Shown here: in pieces, positions 6,359 through 9,028 of the stretch | Layout: the number at the start of each line of letters is the position of its first letter | Numbering within the stretch: the stretch's first letter is position 1 | Source: JBKHBQ01 sp046542305 | GTDB taxonomy: Bacteria > Bacteroidota > Bacteroidia > Bacteroidales > 4484-276 | Assembly (NCBI GenBank): GCA_046542305.1 | Contig: JBKHBQ010000159.1 | Location: forward strand, 1-9,028 | Length of the DNA: 9,028 bases | Reading direction: 5' to 3' | Program-made: the position numbers and the translations under genes | The notes under the pieces: generated by a model | Told to the model about the DNA's origin: nothing | Databases searched by the model: none | The model's input: the letters and a program-made list of their open reading frames with translations, nothing else

Positions 6359-7006
6359 TTACATGATCTGCCGCATGGCTTCCACAATATTCGAGGTGCC
6401 TTCGTAAATTTGAAGGATGTCGGCATCGAGCATATAGCAGGGTGTAGTGAATACATAATTATCCGAATCGAAAACCACATCACCGTGCGTGGTTCTGATG
6501 TGCTGCCCGCCCATTTCTTCTACTTTTTCAATGGTGCCTTCATCCTGGCCCACAGTCAGTTCCACTTCACCCAACACCTTCGCAATGATTACCGGAGAAA
6601 TACACAGCGCGCCGATAGGCTTTTTTGCAGCATGCATATCTTTAATGGCCTGTGCAACTTCGGGATTTACCTCGCATTGGGCACCCTTTATGGCAAAATT
6701 GCATAGGTTTTTGGCTGCTCCGAAACCGCCGGGAATGATGAGCGCATCGAAGCTGCCGGCATCGAATTCCTTCAAATTCCTGATATTGCCGCGGGCTATG
6801 CGCGCCGATTCAACGAGTACATTGCGGGTTTCATTCATTTCCTCACCGGTCAGGTGATTTACCACATGGTGCTGGGGAATGTCGGGAGCAAATATTTCGT
6901 ACGTTCCGCCCTGTTGCATAATCGCAAGCATTGTAAGGGTGGCTTCATGAATTTCCGCTCCGTCGTAAACGCCGCTTCCGGCCAGAATAATTGCAAATTT
7001 CTTCAT
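6359..7006 (-). CDS. elbB: ElbB, DJ-1/PfpI-superfamily glyoxalase-like protein
   Basis: A 215-residue cytosolic protein closely resembling E. coli ElbB across its length (about 217 residues there), once linked to isoprenoid biosynthesis and described as having glyoxalase activity. Recognisable blocks are LAGSGVYDGAEIHEA at the N-terminus, FAPD, HLTGEEMNETRNVLVESARI, then the nucleophile-elbow region DALIIPGGFGAAKN and GALCISPVIIA with the conserved Cys. Near the end is a VFTTPCYML motif matching the TTPAYML of E. coli. I chose the ATG at 7006 because MKKF aligns with the E. coli start; the longer reading to 7084 adds 26 atypical residues and runs into the promoter. It is a stand-alone gene, convergent with the anti-sigma gene and divergent from the M28 peptidase. 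Exact physiological substrate is uncertain. Confidence 0.93.
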   Translation of the reverse strand: MKKFAIILAGSGVYDGAEIHEATLTMLAIMQQGGTYEIFAPDIPQHHVVNHLTGEEMNETRNVLVESARIARGNIRNLKEFDAGSFDALIIPGGFGAAKNLCNFAIKGAQCEVNPEVAQAIKDMHAAKKPIGALCISPVIIAKVLGEVELTVGQDEGTIEKVEEMGGQHIRTTHGDVVFDSDNYVFTTPCYMLDADILQIYEGTSNIVEAMRQIM

Positions 7007-7026
7007 CTTTACAGTTTTTTTTAATT

Positions 7027-7040
7027 TATCATTGATGATA
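7027..7040. repeat. Short palindrome upstream of elbB
   Basis: TATCAT and ATGATA are separated by TG, a 6-bp inverted repeat in the elbB/peptidase intergenic region, 21 nt upstream of the elbB ATG. It could be an operator or a weak leader hairpin, but it is short and AT-rich. Confidence 0.25.
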
Positions 7041-7081
7041 TTTGTATTCAGAAACTTTTTAAAGAAAAAGTTGTTACTTAG

Positions 7082-7089
7082 CAAAAATA
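7082..7089 (-). promoter_or_regulatory. Putative -7 box for elbB
   Basis: The minus strand reads TATTTTTG, matching TAnnTTTG, and would start transcription near 7075 with a leader of about 70 nt. The -33 region about 19 nt upstream is T-rich but lacks a clear TTTG. No equally good promoter was found for the rightward gene in this interval. Confidence 0.35.
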
Positions 7090-7143
7090 GCGCAATTGGT
7101 ACAGGATTAAAAACTGAACACGTTAAAAAATATCAATTTGATC

Positions 7144-8919
7144 ATGAGAACATTTCTTTCCCTCTTCCTCCTCACACTTTTCGCCTTTTCGCTGCATGCA
7201 CAGGATCAGCCGCGTATTACTGCTGACGAGGTTCTGGATCACATTACCTTTCTGGCTTCGGATTCGCTGAAGGGCAGAAAACCCGGAACACCGGAATCGG
7301 ATGTTGCTGCGGCATACCTTCGGGATCAATTCAGGAATTACGGGCTGAAACCATTGGCAGATAACGGATTTCAGCATTTCGAATTGATAACGGACGTAAG
7401 TATGGGAGAAAATAACCGGATGGAAATTGATGGGGAAACCTTCACTCCGGGTGAAGATTACACGCCCCTGAGCTTTTCGGAGAATGCTACGGTACAGGCG
7501 CCGGCTGTTTTTGTAGGATATGGTATGGAAATCAACAACGACAGCCTTCAGTGGAATGATTATTCCGACCTTGATGTGTCAGGCAAATGGGCGGTGATAT
7601 TGCGTGGAATGCCTGCAGACGATGACCCCGCAGGAGTTTTCGCCGGGAATGTTTCGGAGCGGATCAAGGTGATGGTGGCCCGAGATAAAGGAGCCGCAGG
7701 CGTGATCTTTGTCAGCGGACCTGCGATGGCTGAAGAAGATGTGCTCATGAAAATGACTTACGACAAAAGTGCTGCAACAGCCGGTATTCCGGTTTTACAG
7801 GCGAAGCGCAGTGCCATTGATGCGGTGATTTCCACATTCGGAAAAAGTGTGGCAAATGCCGAATCCCGCATCAAAGAATCGATGAGTCCGATGGTTTTCA
7901 GTATTCCGGCAGTGATATCTGCAACAACTGATGTGGAATTTAAAAAAGCTGTTACACAAAACGTAGTGGCCATGCTCGAAGGCAGCCATCCACAGTTGAA
8001 AGATGAATTTGTGCTGGTTGGTGCGCATTTCGACCATCTGGGATTTGGTGGTCCGGGATCAGGTTCGCGTGCCATCGATACCATGGCCGTGCATTATGGT
8101 GCCGACGACAATGCTTCCGGTGTTGCCGGCGTGCTGGAACTGGCCCAAAAATTTGCCTCCATGAAAGGACAGATCGACAGAAGCCTCATTTTTGCAGCCT
8201 TTGGTGCCGAAGAAATGGGTTTGATCGGGTCGAAATTTTTTGTTGAAAACTCACCCGTGAATATCGAAAAAGTAGTGGCCATGATCAATTTCGACATGAT
8301 CGGTCGCCTGAAGGATGCACGCACTGTATCTGTGGGCGGAACAGGCACCGCGGCCGAATCCGAAAACATCCTCGACAGGCTCGGCCGCGCCAGCAGGCTT
8401 TCACTGAAGTATTCCAGCGAAGGGTATGGTCCTTCGGATCATGCTGCGTTTTATAGCGCCAACATTCCGGTGTTCTTTATTTCTACCGGGGCGCACGAAG
8501 ATTATCACACACCCAAAGACCGCGTGGAATTTATCAATGCATGGGGGCAGGTTGAGGTGCTGAAATTTGCACAATCCCTGGTTGAAGAACTTGCCAATCG
8601 CGATGATCGCCTCACTTTTCAGGAAGCCGGACCGAAAAACCGCGCACGGCAGGGATATAATTTTAAGGTGACCCTGGGAATTATGCCCGATTTTACCTCT
8701 TCTGAAAATGACGGGCTGGGTGTGGATGGCGTCAGACCAGATGGCCCTGCCGACATGGGCGGCTTGGAAAAAGGCGACAAGATTGTGGCCATCGACGGTA
8801 AGCCCATCACCAATATTTACGACTACATGGGCAGGCTTAAAAAGCTCGAAGCTGGCCAGACAATCGCCGTAGATGTGATGCGCAACGAAAAGAAAAAAGT
8901 GCTGATCATTCAGCTATAA
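7144..8919 (+). CDS. Secreted M28 zinc aminopeptidase with PA and PDZ domains
   Basis: A 591-residue exported metallopeptidase. Residues 1-19 are a signal peptide with probable cleavage after Ala19 in LHAQ. A protease-associated (PA) domain spans about 118-245 (VFVGYGM, GKWAVILRG, ARDKGAAGVIFV), inserted before the catalytic core as in many M28 proteins. The M28 core, about 270-485, carries all expected zinc ligands: His295 in GAHFDHLG, Asp in GADDNASG (319-326), catalytic Glu356 and ligand Glu357 in AEEMGLIG, Asp384 in NFDMIGR and His455 in HEDYHTPKD. Residues about 508-591 form a PDZ domain (GVDGVRPDGPADMGGLEKGD...IDGKPI). It probably removes N-terminal residues from peptides in the periplasm or outside the cell. 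ATG 7144 gives the proper signal peptide; a TTG at 7138 would add two residues. There is no T9SS tail. The thioredoxin-like gene starts 8 bp downstream. Confidence 0.93.
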   Translation: MRTFLSLFLLTLFAFSLHAQDQPRITADEVLDHITFLASDSLKGRKPGTPESDVAAAYLRDQFRNYGLKPLADNGFQHFELITDVSMGENNRMEIDGETFTPGEDYTPLSFSENATVQAPAVFVGYGMEINNDSLQWNDYSDLDVSGKWAVILRGMPADDDPAGVFAGNVSERIKVMVARDKGAAGVIFVSGPAMAEEDVLMKMTYDKSAATAGIPVLQAKRSAIDAVISTFGKSVANAESRIKESMSPMVFSIPAVISATTDVEFKKAVTQNVVAMLEGSHPQLKDEFVLVGAHFDHLGFGGPGSGSRAIDTMAVHYGADDNASGVAGVLELAQKFASMKGQIDRSLIFAAFGAEEMGLIGSKFFVENSPVNIEKVVAMINFDMIGRLKDARTVSVGGTGTAAESENILDRLGRASRLSLKYSSEGYGPSDHAAFYSANIPVFFISTGAHEDYHTPKDRVEFINAWGQVEVLKFAQSLVEELANRDDRLTFQEAGPKNRARQGYNFKVTLGIMPDFTSSENDGLGVDGVRPDGPADMGGLEKGDKIVAIDGKPITNIYDYMGRLKKLEAGQTIAVDVMRNEKKKVLIIQL

Positions 8920-8927
8920 ACCTTAAG

Positions 8928-9028
8928 ATGAATAAAACCATGGCAACTTTTAGTGAAATCATCAATTCGGAGAAACCGGTTCTGGTGGATTTTTCCGCCG
9001 AATGGTGCGGCCCCTGCAAAATGATGGG
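8928..9028 (+). CDS. Thioredoxin-like protein, N-terminal fragment
   Basis: The first 34 codons of a gene cut by the right edge of the window. The translation leads to KPVLVDFSAEWCGPCKMM, with the WCGPC redox-active site of classical thioredoxins at residues 26-30. ATG 8928 is taken as the start; an in-frame ATG at 8940 is equally possible and brings the active site to the usual distance from the N-terminus. There is no signal peptide, so it is probably a cytosolic thioredoxin. It begins 8 bp after the M28 stop and is likely co-transcribed with it. Whether extra domains follow cannot be seen. Confidence 0.88.
   Translation, partial: MNKTMATFSEIINSEKPVLVDFSAEWCGPCKMM

Noticed and set aside
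7120..7143. Promoter TATCAATTTG directly before the M28 peptidase
   Set aside because: Spacing does not match TAnnTTTG, and it ends 6 nt before the start codon, leaving no room for a transcription start.

Overview
The window looks like a chromosomal segment of a member of the Bacteroidota, probably free-living or environmental. Three things point there. There is a secreted protein ending in a type IX secretion (T9SS) C-terminal sorting domain. Several start regions lack a Shine-Dalgarno sequence, and TAnnTTTG-type -7 boxes lie upstream of genes instead. The ECF sigma/anti-sigma pair has the non-zinc membrane anti-sigma form common in this phylum. No rRNA, tRNA, CRISPR array, transposase or integrase was seen, and nothing in the window shows recent transfer.

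Layout, left to right: (1) the C-terminal part of a sodium/solute symporter (+), open at the left edge. (2) A VanX-type D-Ala-D-Ala dipeptidase lipoprotein (-), overlapping the symporter tail to tail by 4 bp. (3) A divergent 738-residue secreted protein (+) with about seven propeller-like repeats and a T9SS sorting tail. (4) A strong bidirectional terminator. (5) A small AT-hook plus winged-helix-like DNA-binding protein (-). (6) A gene-poor stretch of about 400 bp (4232-4627) holding the most interesting non-coding signals. (7) An ECF sigma factor and its membrane anti-sigma partner (+). (8) A second bidirectional terminator. (9) elbB, a DJ-1/PfpI-superfamily protein (-). (10) A divergent secreted M28 zinc peptidase with PA and PDZ domains (+). 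(11) The first 34 codons of a thioredoxin-like gene (+), cut by the right edge.

The regulatory centre is 4232-4627. The sigma-factor gene is preceded by an ECF-like promoter (TGTAAC, 16 nt, CGTT). The opposite strand about 30 bp away carries a second copy with the same elements and exactly the same spacing, pointing toward the AT-hook gene. The leftward promoter would first transcribe a stretch bounded by a perfect 10-bp inverted repeat and followed by a T9 run. This suggests a self-regulated ECF system that also drives a structured leader or small RNA and possibly the DNA-binding protein. The architecture is read directly from the bases; the function is inference.

The remaining genes are mostly cell-envelope or housekeeping functions: transport, cell-wall dipeptide cleavage, secreted protein and secreted peptidase. 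They appear to be separate transcription units rather than one pathway.
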